From Ophioderma brevispina (lineage: Eukaryota; Echinodermata; Ophiuroidea; Amphilepidida; Ophiodermatidae), in contig JAMKCH010005417.1 in NCBI GenBank assembly GCA_023653785.1, positions 186,001 to 250,000 of the forward strand: 64,000 bases of DNA. The letters run 5' to 3'. The notes below the pieces were generated by a model that saw only the letters and a program-made list of their open reading frames with translations, had not been told where the DNA came from and did no database searches. The position numbers and the translations under genes were made by a program. The number at the start of each line of letters is the position of its first letter. Position 1 is the first letter of the stretch. This document shows, one piece after another, positions 10,024 through 19,889 of the stretch.

Positions 10024-11299
10024 AGGTCCATGGACACGGCTGAGTAGACGTTTCTTAATTTCTTACATTTTCGTACCTCAACAGTATCCTGATCACATCT
10101 CAACACAGATTTTTAAAGTGAACATCGGGAAAGTTAAATTTCAAGGATAAATATACCCAATCGGACAGGGCCTTCTCCCGTTTTCGCGAATGCGTCGCAA
10201 GATGCTGAAGTTGGCTTTGACACCGAAGTGACGTCAGAGTAACAAAGACGCACACCCCCGAAACGCACATGTACCAGCTATAGCCAAAACAAAAACAAAC
10301 CACTCGATCGATATGACGCCAGGACAGGCCATGTGAAATTTAAAGAAGTTCACGCTTTTGGTATAGTCGATGTACTGTGTCTAGAAAATACAACAAAGGT
10401 ATTTATCTTACCTATATTTCCTTGAAGTTAAGTCTTCTCCTCTTTACAGTAGTAAGGTCACAGTGGAGAAGAGTTTTACCCTGTTTTCTCATCACACGCC
10501 GGTACAAGATTGTCAAATGGCAAATACACGCGGAATTTACCAGAATTTTTTGTAAATCGTCATTTACCTATTGTTTTGAGCCAATATGTAATGTGTAGAG
10601 GGTTTGATAATATGTAGTATTAAATTTGATTATTTTTATTCAAACTTTAAAATGAAAATTAATGTGCAAGAATGAAAATCCATGTATTTAAAAAATATTC
10701 CGACAGCTATTTTCTAAAAGTGGTCTTAACTTTCTTACTAAGTTTTGAATGTTACGACCACGGCATTTTAAAAATATAGACGTTGGTGATCCTATCATGT
10801 GATTTTCTTTTTGTTAGGCCATTTTTCTTGACATGAAATCAAGGTTCAATAGTAGGCCCTAGACAAGATATTCATGCTTCCCCTAAGCACATATGCCTAA
10901 AACACACAAACAACAAACGAACAAAAAAGCGAGCGCGCCATCATGCATTACGTGTATAGACAGCGTAGTATTTTACCATTATACAGCACACGCGGCTGTA
11001 CACGCGCACATTATAAAACCTGTTCGTCACGCTTCAAAGAACTGGAAGGATACTTTTACGTCACTAAAATGCTTGACGTCACTTCGGGGTCATCATGGCC
11101 AGCGCAATAATCACTTTCGTTTTGGAATTTCTCTTCAAAGCTTGTCTGAAACCCATGACGTTATGCCCAATTTTTATCAAATCTACGGTTTCTCAAATAC
11201 TGCTTCATGCAGATTTTACATTGATACCAATACATACTGTGAATAAAAAACTGTCTTTGGGAGGAATTATAAGTATTTTTAAAGCATGTCCATGGACCT
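10024..11299 (+). mobile_element. Kolobok-like TTAA-flanked element, family A copy 1
   Basis: It is 1276 bp between TTAA at 10020-10023 and 11300-11303. The terminal inverted repeats begin AGGTCCATGGACA and contain the palindrome GTCCATGGAC. Left-end sequence (gagtagac, catcgggaaagtta, ggccttctcccg) recurs at 35251 and, inverted, at 25507. Right-end sequence (cttcatgcagattttac, ccaatacatac) recurs in both other copies. No intact transposase is present. The middle, about 10260-11000, differs from the other copies. Confidence 0.8.
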
Positions 11300-12245
11300 T
11301 TAAAAGATGACATGAGTGTTTTGGCTTTCCTTGAAACCATTAACCCTTAACTTCCCCAACCCCTTAAAGTGACACAACACATTTCTATAAAGAAGTACTC
11401 CCTTTTTTTGAACCAGGTTTTTTGCATAGTTGAATTCTCAAGGTATTGATCACATTTGGAGTGATAGTCGAATACGTCCTCTTTCCGTCTCAGTAATACG
11501 CACAGCTGTTTGACCCTGGGTATGCAATTGTCTCTTTTTTTTAGAGCAATTTAAGCAGTGGCATTCAACCAATTTTGTCAACTGATATATAAGTAGGGAC
11601 ATGCAAGATCTATTTACACCTTTATTTACCATTATGGATCTTTCATAGGCCTACAAAGGGTCATGATATGCTATGAGCCCTCTATCTGCCCAATCTCATA
11701 ACGATCTGTGTTAAACTAGATTTTCAAGAAAAAATCATATTTGCCCACAAATGAAATTCATAAAATTTACACAGGTGAAGTCAGTGGAATAATTAATCCA
11801 AATTAGTTGTCAAAGTGTGTCACCGGTGAATAATTTTGATTTTTATTTGGAATTTTGTCATAATAAATTAGACTTCAAACAGCCGTGTATTTTGATGATT
11901 TAGTCTTTTTTCTGTCGCGTGTCAATGACAGAAAATCACAGCTGTTTCTATAGGGACAATTAGATAGCAGGCAAGTTCAAAACAGTTTTAGTTGGAACCT
12001 TCATAATGTTCTTGTTCTACAACCGCTCAAAGGTTGCAAATTGAAGAATTTGGTATCTAAAAAATTCCCCCTCCCTCTCTCCTCCTGTAACTTTAAAAAA
12101 TCAAAGTTGGATTATTTTGTCACATTTAAAATGCCAACATGACTTAACTCCACAGTGATTTGGGGAAAATTTGGAGTGTCTTTGTCAAGACTCAGTAGTT
12201 AAAACCACAAACAATTTTCCTTTCTCTTTCTTTTGGCCTTACTAC
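11300..12245. other. Intron, nothing recognised
   Basis: This is AT-rich sequence with no splice-flanked open frame that repairs the phase gap between exons 8 and 9. A missing phase 0-to-1 exon could be here or between 9444 and 9727, but I could not place it. Confidence 0.3.
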
Positions 12246-12497
12246 CTGCTTCAGAATGGAATCTCCCCTGTTTCCACCTGTACCATTGTAGTCCTCATAT
12301 GCAAAGAATGTAAGTAGCCCCACATCATGGATTCCTAGCTGATCCACTTTATATACTGGGTGATTCGAAGGAGGTTCTAGGAGGGTGAAGTTGCCCGTCT
12401 CCTCGTGCACCCATTTACCTATCCCTCGTGCTGGTGGTGAGGCCATAGTGTTGGTATTTAGTTCATAGAGGATGTCCCAAGACAAGAGGACCAAGCT
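12246..12497 (-). CDS. Exon 8: 84-residue ectodomain exon, unrecognised
   Basis: The exon has 252 bases, phase 0 in and out, with acceptor gtatcctaccag and donor AAGCAG then GTAGTA. It encodes SLVLLSWDILYELNTNTMAS, PPARGIGKWVHEETGNFTLL, EPPSNHPVYKVDQLGIHDVG, LLTFFAYEDYNGTGGNRGDS and ILKQ. Two N-glycosylation sites (NFT, NGT) support an extracellular location. The other two frames contain stops, so the phase is firm. I do not recognise the family. Neither neighbour matches in phase, so exons are missing on both sides. Confidence 0.6.
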
Positions 12498-12679
12498 CTG
12501 GTAGGATACATTAAACAATAATTATATGATTGGTGAGAATGGAAACAAAATTTAATGGTTAACATGTAACTTACTTTTTTATTTTCTGGCTGTAAAATAA
12601 GACTCTTACCATGGTAACAGGGTCCTAATGTAAAAATAAAATGTTTACCGAACAGGTGTTGTCTGCCTTCGCGGTTTGA

Positions 12680-13075
12680 GAATGGGGACAAAGGTCACAT
12701 GAGGTCACCAAGGTCACATAAGGTCAGAAACACATGGGACACTAACCCAAGACCACTGTATCCAAGATGTCATGAAAATCGAATCAAGGAAAACAGGTGT
12801 GAGGGAGGGTGGATACACCAAGCCATTTGATAATTCTGACCACTTTGGGACCATGACCTCTAATGACCTCTTGGTGACCTTTGACCCCACTTGTGAGATG
12901 GGAACTGTGGGGCACTACCCAAAGACCATTTCATGCAAGTGCAATGAAAATGTGTGCATGTTGAAACAGTAAGCAATCATATTTAGGGTTAACATTTTGA
13001 CCACAAAGATACACAGACCCACAGACAGACAAGCGCGCATGGACTGCGCGAGCCAGGAGGAACATCACACCTCGT
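12680..13075. repeat. Dispersed repeat rich in AGGTCA half-sites, copy 1
   Basis: At 12691-12727 four AGGTCA motifs occur in a row with spacers of 4, 3 and 4 bases. At about 12857-12890 the complement gives tgacctcttggtgacc followed by tttgacccc. A diverged copy lies at 28000-28275 and a related one at 53370-53720. The repeat ends in a cacagacccacagacagac tract. AGGTCA is the nuclear-receptor half-site; whether any receptor binds is not shown. Confidence 0.6.
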
Positions 13076-13947
13076 TTCCAACTGTAAAATGATGAACACA
13101 TAACATCAGTTACTCCTACAACCCAATAATCACCAATATCCTCTGATGCTCAGACTTTCTGGTTTGGTACAATTGACCCATATCTACCATGAACCTTCTT
13201 AATTTTTCACTCTGGAGTCCCTTTTTAAAATACACTGAGAATGCCTACTTTTTGGCCTTATTCCAACAAAATTAACCTCAATCAAAATTTTCTTTTAAAT
13301 ACCCAGATAGGACTTGGATTAGGACCCAAATAGGATTTCCAACTTGTAGCCCTTTTCATTTTAATTCAAAGATCCAAGTGCAGTATAGACCTTTCCAAGT
13401 TGAAGTTTTCTCAAACAAGGTGTACTGATAAGAGTTCAGGTTAAAATAATGAATCATTACACAAAGCATTTGGGCACAACACTTTACGCTAATATCGCCT
13501 TTGCAAAATGCATGTTACTGACAAGCACTTGGAAATGTATGCGAGCATATAAGGATGCTCACGTACATTGTATTTTGCTATGAACATTTCTGATATCCAT
13601 TTCACAAGAAACCACCAAGCCTGTAGACAGGAATTTTTTTCAGTGAGGGAAAGATTCTGTCATAAGTGGACCTTTTCCCAAAATGTGGACCTTTCACCAT
13701 GGGGTGAATTTACCAACATTTCAATCTTTTTCAAAAATAAAAACATAAAAAAAACACATTTTTCTTGCTTGTTATGCTCACAAACAGTGTTTTTAAATCT
13801 TTTTAAAACACTTGGGCAGACACTCTTGTCACATCCTCCCTGGCTACGGGCCTGGGAACCAGCTGTGTAGATATAGGTAAAATGAAAGCACACCATTCAT
13901 GGCTACATGCTTTTAATGTGCTTTCATGGCTAAAATGCAGAAGTTAA
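13076..13947. other. Intron, nothing clear
   Basis: No coding exon was found that would join exon 7 (phase 1 end) to exon 8 (phase 0 start). Around 13620-13870 the sequence gtggaccttttcccaaaatg and ctggctacgggcctggga looks repeat-derived, but without defined ends. Confidence 0.3.
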
Positions 13948-14299
13948 AGGCCAACTCAGAGATTTCCTGAGGAGGGTGCCCTCAATCTCCAAAAAACAAA
14001 AAAATCAAGTTTTTGCATATACATAATGCTTGTCCATATACTAATCACTGTGTGAAATTGTTAAGCTTAAATCGAATTCCTTCATAACTTTGTTATAAAA
14101 TTCTGGATCCGGAATTTTTGTTATACACAGTATCCTATGGGACGTAATACTACACATAAATGTTTACTGCATCAGAACGAAAAATCTGATTCATCTCAAA
14201 TTTCGGAATTGTGCAATATAGGACACTAGCTTTAGTTCTTGTTGACTATTTCTCATTATTACACAAAAAAATAATATTTTGAAATCTCTGAGTCAGACT
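13948..14299 (+). mobile_element. TTAA-flanked MITE, family B copy 1
   Basis: It is 352 bp between TTAA at 13944-13947 and 14300-14303. The ends carry gactcagagatttc-type inverted repeats (left caactcagagatttcctg; right the complement of gaaatctctgagtcagact). The interior contains ctggatccggaatttttg. Copies lie at 44798-45156 and 18083-18876. It is non-coding. It sits about 90 bp downstream of exon 7's donor in transcription order. Confidence 0.85.
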
Positions 14300-14393
14300 T
14301 TAAGATTCAACTGCATTTTTGTACAGTCGATTGAGTGAGAACAAAACAATCTTTTTCACCTAAAGACAACAACAAAATGATATAAAACCTTAC

Positions 14394-14556
14394 CAATAGG
14401 TTCTTGAATAAGTTTGAATGTGAAAGACGGAGGAGGGATTTCGCCATTCCTAACTTGAACAGAGTAGTAGTTCTCTGAGAAGTCTCCCTCATCACACCAT
14501 ACCTGCTTACTTCTGCCATCTGCTGAGATGCCTAGGGTAACCTCTTCAGCTTCAAA
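14394..14556 (-). CDS. Exon 7: ectodomain exon, unrecognised
   Basis: The exon has 163 bases, phase 0 in and phase 1 out. The acceptor is ttattttacag and the donor is CCTATTG then GTAAGG. It encodes 54 residues: FEAEEVTLGISADGRSKQVW, CDEGDFSENYYSVQVRNGEI, PPPSFTFKLIQEPI. The entry phase matches exon 6. The pattern of short beta strands with one cysteine suggests it completes a domain begun in exon 6. The next located exon (12497) starts in phase 0 rather than 1, so at least one intervening exon has not been found. Confidence 0.6.
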
Positions 14557-14770
14557 CTGTAAAATAATTTTTTTTTTGTTATGCTGTCTGAAATTTGGGG
14601 GCAAAATCTATTTTTTTAGTATTTTTTTCAAAACACAGCAAGTTTTACACTAATCTGATGCCAAAATCGAATCCATCATCCAATTTACTTTCTAAAAATG
14701 TATATTTTTACATACTATAGTCAAATATTTGCAAAGTTACAAGCCAAAACAAATACTCAGAAACTCACTT

Positions 14771-15205
14771 TTTTTGAAGAGCACCCCCAATTTTCCAAAA
14801 ATTTTGAGATTTTTGCACAGTTGTATTGGTAAATGGCTAGTAAACTATACCTCTGAATGGTAAAGCTCAAACATGTCTATGTATCACAAAAGAAGGAATT
14901 TTGTAATTAGAAATTAATATTGGCGATCCCGATAATAATTCAATGACTGCTGGAAACGGCTTCCAAGATGAAATAAATAGCCGGAAATGTACGTGTCTAC
15001 ACTCATCCATTAGTTGTTTCGTTGGTTCAGGCAAGTCAAGTTCCGCCTTTAAATTACAATGGTGGATCCCGATTCTCATTACAGCATCGCTCCTTTTATG
15101 AAAAATACACACTTTTGAGCATTATTATTCACAGGTATCTGGACAATTATCAACACAACTGTGCACAAATCTTAAATTTTGAAAATTGGGGGTGCTCTTC
15201 AAAAA
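14771..15205. mobile_element. MITE with GAAGAGCACCCCCAATTTTC inverted termini
   Basis: It is about 435 bp. The left end tttttgaagagcaccccc and right end gggggtgctcttcaaaaa are inverted copies continuing for about 30 bases. No reading frame of interest was seen. A target duplication could not be fixed because both flanks are T/A runs. Confidence 0.78.
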
Positions 15206-15589
15206 TGTGCTGTTATTGCTTTAATACTGTCCTTAAATGACACCACTAGGGCAACGTTTGTAGACCTAAGGTTCTGGGCATTCCTATAATGAACCAAAAT
15301 TCTGCAACTTGTTAGAATCTTATAATAATTGTCATAGTTCTGCTAAATTTTGTTGATTACAAGAAATTTCTGAATATTGATTATGAATAGAATATGTGGA
15401 ATATATAGATTTTTAAAAATTATCTGCAACTATAATACTACAATTCTGCAATGACCCTACAATTTACAATGGTGCAAAAAAACAACAACAACAAAAAAAA
15501 AACACTGAAAATTAAGGACAAATGTCCAATCAGTCTAAAGTCAGTGACTAAACACTAGTCTACTCTTCATAAGTCTAATTTAAAGACAC

Positions 15590-15850
15590 TATCAGTGATT
15601 CATCCGGATGAGACAAAATATTTTATATTTGCAGAAATAGCTTAAAAGTGAAGGATATATCCGTATAATCCTCATAAGTTACTTTTTACAACAAAAGAAT
15701 TGACAGAAAAGGAAGAAAACGGCAGTGTTCAAAGATATGACTCTCCATTCAATTACGTGTTGTAGTAAGTGTCCTTTCGGACACTGATGACTAAAATATC
15801 CGATTTTGTACTTATTAGCTTGCTTCTGGCCTTATCATTTGCAGGGTATG
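15590..15850. repeat. Dispersed repeat, copy without the family B insertion
   Basis: The sequence with gcagaaatagcttaaaagtg, gacagaaaaggaagaaaac and gtgttgtagtaagtgtcc matches 44628-44797 joined to 45157-45250. The distant copy has the family B MITE at exactly the gtgttgta / agtgtcc point; this copy is uninterrupted. Confidence 0.82.
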
Positions 15851-16007
15851 ATAGGGTACCTGTACTTGTTACAGAAATGCAAAAATTCTGATTTTTTGTG
15901 ATTTTTTCAATTTTCTGATTTAGCAAATCACTGATAGTACCTTTAACAAAAAATCAAAACCATGATCTGTTTGTATGCATTACTTAGCTAGAATCCATAG
16001 GCCCTAC

Positions 16008-16210
16008 CTGATTTGAATGAGTCTGAAGTCTGTTCAGCTTGGCCCAGTACTTCAACCACACTACCTCATCCACACGGTATGGTCCTGTGATGTTGACCTT
16101 TAACCAAAGGTCACAGCTGCCCATAAGCATCATGGGAATGCCAATAACACATAAATGGCTACTGGGAAGATGGTAGGAGCAGACACGTGGATCGGCAACT
16201 TTTATAGAAA
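16008..16210 (-). CDS. Exon 6: ectodomain exon, unrecognised
   Basis: The exon has 203 bases, phase 1 in and phase 0 out. The acceptor is attgcctttcag and the donor is AATCAG then GTAGGG. It translates to SIKVADPRVCSYHLPSSHLC, then VIGIPMMLMGSCDLWLKVNI, then TGPYRVDEVVWLKYWAKLNR and LQTHSNQ. There are three cysteines, an NIT glycosylation site and alternating hydrophobic strands, which fits a beta-sandwich ectodomain. The acceptor tract is only about 22 bases long before a TTAA-flanked MITE (16237-16501) begins, so the branch point probably lies inside the MITE. Confidence 0.62.
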
Positions 16211-16236
16211 CTGAAAGGCAATTTTCAAACACTTAA

Positions 16237-16501
16237 GGCCCGTATTCCAAAAAGATGTTTACAATTTTTTAGTTAAACAGACATTTATCTCTGAAATAGT
16301 GAGGTAGATGAGGGGATTTAAACTAAGGTAAAAGCAAATTTGTCATAATACCAAAAGGAATAATATTCTGCAATAACATATATTGCTTTAAAAAATAACC
16401 TTTTTCATTATTTTAATGAATTGCTACTAATCCACCTCACTACTTCAAAGATACACGATTGTTTAGTTACGATTGTTAAACATCTTTTCGGAATACAGGT
16501 C
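16237..16501. mobile_element. TTAA-flanked MITE, family C, next to exon 6
   Basis: It is 265 bp between TTAA at 16233-16236 and 16502-16505. The inverted ends are ggcccgtattccaaaaagat and the complement of a gaatacaggtc end, continuing through atgtttaacaat. It is non-coding. It lies directly upstream of exon 6's pyrimidine tract in the transcribed sense. Confidence 0.8.
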
Positions 16502-16748
16502 TTAATGTCACATTAATTGCAAATTACCACATTTGTTTTTTGTAGTTTTAAACTACACTTTGTAAATGCTGGACTGTACTAGAGAAGAATAAAAGTGACT
16601 GTATTTTGTTAACCCTTACTGGCCCACAGGTAACCACATAAAACTACAGTCTGGGTGGTTTCCCTTGAGCGAAATGGGCCAAGCAACACCCAAAATCCAC
16701 TGGTTTGGTGTCGGGTGTGTTGTATGTAGGTACCTATAAATATTTTTA

Positions 16749-16955
16749 TAAGTGCAATAGCTGCTATTTGTCAGAAATTCCCATCAACATACTATTATGC
16801 CAAGTCTTTGGTCAGTGGCTCTTGAACTGGTTCTACAGGTGACACAGTCACCTGAAGAACCATTTAAAGAGCCACTGACTCAAGGAAAGATGAATTGAGA
16901 GTTATCCTAATACATGGCAGCACACGGATGTATCACATGGCAGCTATTGCACTTA
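16749..16955. mobile_element. Foldback element with near-complete hairpin
   Basis: The ends taagtgcaatagctgc and its complement enclose a central 33-bp stem (16810-16880: gtcagtggctcttg, ggttctacaggtgac, then the inverted arm) with a three-base loop. TA lies at each outer edge. It is non-coding and consistent with a small mariner-type foldback MITE. Confidence 0.7.
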
Positions 16956-17526
16956 CGACCTTCTTGCACTCACATGATCAAATGAGGTTTATACAGTAAC
17001 TGAGCATGATATGTAACATTATCATACCATCATGTAGATCCCTCGATTTTCATTGGATAATCGCCTCAATTTACTGACTAGATATAACCCGTATCACCCC
17101 CTCGGAGCGCGTCTCAATGTCCGTATCATGTCAGTTAGGAACTACACATGCGTGACCATGCATCATGACAACAAAAATCCGAAAATTCGGCGTTCATTTT
17201 TGACGTAAATCACTGCTCTAATTTGGCGATTTTTAGCATTGTTGAACCGATTTGGAACAAGATTTCAGCATAATCGCTCTCACATACTAAAAGACTTAAA
17301 ATAGATCAATAATTTTGTTTGTGAATCAGAAAAAGATAATTTTTAGGGCTGTTTATTTTCAAAGATTCTTGTCCCTGAAAATTCGTCACCCTTGCAAAGG
17401 CTTGCACTCTTTTGAAACAATAGGCCATTTACGGTAAGAATTGTTTGTTTTGTGAATCACCTTATAATTTTCTTAGACCCTATGTTTGTGCTTATTTTGT
17501 TCTGCTTGGGTATGATAAAATCGTTA

Positions 17527-17783
17527 TTAGGTGAGTTCTGGGGTGATACGGATTATATCTAGTCTCGGATTCTGTATCCCGAAAGTGGATTCTGTATCCT
17601 CGCCCTACACTTTGTAAATGCTGGACTGTACCCTCAAAAATTTTCTGTACCCTCGAAAATTTTCAAAAATGCTGGACTGTACCCTCAAATTTAAATTATG
17701 AATCCTAGTCTCGGATTCTGTATCCTCGCCCGATACAGACTCTTCGACTAGATATAATCTGTATCACCCCAAAACTCACCTAA
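17527..17783. mobile_element. MITE with TTAGGTGAGTT inverted termini
   Basis: The left end ttaggtgagttctggggtga is matched in inverted orientation at 17783, and identity continues through gattatatctagtc. The interior repeats ggattctgtatcc and ctggactgtaccctc. A further single arm of the same sequence (gactagatataacccgtatc) lies at about 17077. It is about 130 bp upstream of exon 5 on its 3' side (transcription sense). Confidence 0.75.
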
Positions 17784-17889
17784 CAACTAATAATGGATAG
17801 TGCACACTGCCATGAGGTAGTGTCACTCCCTTATGGTCCTGGAGCATATGCTGCAAATGGAATCTATAAGCTATGCTGGGTATTATTAC

Positions 17890-18021
17890 CTATATTATCA
17901 TGAGGCAGTATCTGCTGGTCATATTGCTTGACTATCTGTCTATGATGCATGACGTCATCGGTATATTCCTCCTCTTCCGTTGGATGGTCAGCATAGTGAT
18001 GTAATGAGAGAGCTGTATCAA
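17890..18021 (-). CDS. Exon 5: short acidic/histidine-rich ectodomain exon
   Basis: The exon has 132 bases, phase 1 in and phase 1 out. The acceptor is ccctttatccaaatacag and the donor is ATATAG then GTAATA. It encodes DTALSLHHYADHPTEEEEYT, then DDVMHHRQIVKQYDQQILPH and DNI. No other frame is open across the exon. The exit phase joins exon 6 (G/TT). The segment is polar, without cysteines, and looks like a linker between folded domains. Its entry phase does not match the exit of exon 4, so an exon is probably missing from the intervening 8.9 kb, which is mostly occupied by a retrotransposon. Confidence 0.58.
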
Positions 18022-18082
18022 CTGTATTTGGATAAAGGGAAGCAATAATAGAGACATGTTTAGTGTACATGTATTAGTTTAA

Positions 18083-18876
18083 AGGCTGACATAGAGATTT
18101 TGAAATATAATTTGTGTGTGTGTGTGTGTGTGTGTGTATTTATTTTGAAAAAAAAAGTCAACAAGAACTATTAGGGCCATTCTTTGGTCACGTTTGTGAC
18201 CAAAAACCGGCGATTTTTTACTTTCAGTCCAATGCTGTTTTGTCAACATAACCAATCTGTTATTACTTTTTACATTATTAGTAACCTTCAGTCCAAACCT
18301 AACCAAAAATAATGTTTCCACTTTTGGTAGATTGGTTATTTTGTCATAGTTGCCCCCAAAAGTTTGGTCACGTGTGTGACCTTCTGATGGTCACAAACGT
18401 GACCGAACTTTATTTTCCCCCAATGACAAAATAACCAATCAAGTGAAAGTGGATACATTATTTTTGGTTAGGCTTAGACTCAAGGTTATTAATAATGTAA
18501 ACAGGAATAACAGATTGGCTATGTTGACAAAACAGCATTGGTGATAAAGTAAAACTCGCGGTTTGGTTGGTCCCCCCCCCCCCCCCCCCACAAACGTGAC
18601 CGAAGAATGGCCCATTAGTCACTTAAAATGCTCAATTCTAAAATTATGAATCAAATTTTATGTTTTGATGCAGTAAACATTTATGTGTTGTATACAGAAA
18701 ATCTGGATTTAAACTTTTATACAAGTTGTTGTTTTCCTATAAGGATATGAAGTTTGCATTTTAGGCTATTTCACACAGTGATTAGTATGCCACAAGTATT
18801 ATGTGTATGCAAAAAAAAAAACATGATTTGTTAGAAAATTGAGGGAGCCACCCACAAGAAATCTCTGCATCAGCCT
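18083..18876 (-). mobile_element. TTAA-flanked MITE, family B copy 3, interrupted by a foldback
   Basis: TTAA (18079-18082) and its one-base variant TTGA (18877-18880) flank termini aggctgacatagagatttt and the complement of atctctgcatcagcct. Relative to copies 1 and 2 it is inverted. Of its 794 bp, 444 belong to the nested insertion plus one target copy. The remaining 350 bp equals the 352 and 359 bp of the other copies. A (tg) run lies near the left end. Confidence 0.83.
18174..18613. mobile_element. Nested foldback element with ATTA target duplication
   Basis: It is 440 bp. The ends gggccattctttggtcacgt and the complement of acgtgaccgaagaatggccc are inverted repeats that continue inwards (ccaatgctgttttgtcaaca, aaccaaaaataatg), so nearly the whole element folds on itself around a centre near 18370. 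ATTA at 18170-18173 and 18614-18617 is the likely target duplication. A C run (18572-18589) interrupts the right arm. Confidence 0.85.
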
Positions 18877-19067
18877 TTGAAAAAATGTGTACTTTGAATA
18901 TGTTTAGCCTAAAATAACACAAATTCTTTATTTGCTGTAACTTGCCCGACTTAATTTTTTTAAAGAAAACAAAATTAGGTTTGTAAACTGCCAAAATTTT
19001 GGAAGTAAATACATTTATGAGAAAATTTGCTCCAGTCTAGGGTGTTTTTCAGTCCTCACAACAGGCG

Positions 19068-19322
19068 CCAGGTCAAAATCCAGTTGATCCCAGCCGAACT
19101 GGTTTCAACTGGAACCAGTTGACATCCAGTTGATCCCAGTTGAATATCCAGTTGAAGCAGTTGATTCCGTGACGGCAAATGGCACAATTTTCAACTAAGT
19201 TTTTACTGACCAGTTGAACTCAGTTAAGACCAGTTACAACAGTTAAAAACAGTTGACACCAGTTAGTTCCGTCACGGAAAATGGAACAACTTTCAACTGG
19301 GATCAACTGGATTTTAACCTGG
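19068..19322. mobile_element. MITE with repeated CAGTTGA motif
   Basis: The ends ccaggtcaaaatccagttga and its inverted copy (tcaactggattttaacctgg) bound 255 bp filled with many cagttga/ccagtt motifs and a paired ttccgtgacgg / ttccgtcacgg. No reading frame was seen. It lies just outside the retrotransposon that follows. Confidence 0.75.
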
Positions 19323-19889
19323 GGCAGCAGCATAAATAAGGATTCATACATGTATAAGAGAAGAAATTTGATTGGACAAAATCATGCATTGATTGTCTTT
19401 ACAATGTGCATATGTTTAAATTAGTATAGCGTTTTAGAATCAAGTTTTATGAAGAGAATCGATAGAAAACTATTTTGCCCACTGTCAAAGAAAGAATTCC
19501 CTTGTTTTTGTTATGCATGCCGCTTTCCCGTGGCTTGTTTGGGAATCGGCCAATTGGAAGGCGGCATTGCTGAACCTTTGGTATTTGCGGTCGCTGCGAC
19601 GGTCATTCAACCATCTGACATACGCTATGCAGGTCATCCATAGGTTGGCCTTGCTGTTATCAAATTTTATTATCAGATGTTTTACGCGTTGAAAGCAAAG
19701 CTCAGCTTCGGTGACATTATTCAACCGGAGGAAAAGATCCCACTACAGGATTATTCGTAATTTATGAACTGTTACTGGGAAAGTCTCGATTTAGTTGGAG
19801 CGAGATTTTTGCAAATTTGATCGTGTATTTCTTGGAATCTCGGCGTCAGCGTGTGAAATTTTCGTTGTATTGAATCATTAAACTGAATA

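Noticed and set aside
10024..11299. piggyBac element because of TTAA flanks
   Set aside because: Termini begin AGG rather than the CCY usual in piggyBac, and related copies carry THAP-like relics; Kolobok fits better, though not proven.
12575..12589. 15-base microexon between tcttattttacag and GTAAGT (minus)
   Set aside because: The splice signals are good, but 15 bases do not repair the phase gap between exons 7 and 8 and there is no other support.
16810..16880. microRNA precursor
   Set aside because: The stem is good but the loop is only three bases and the hairpin is the core of a TIR element.
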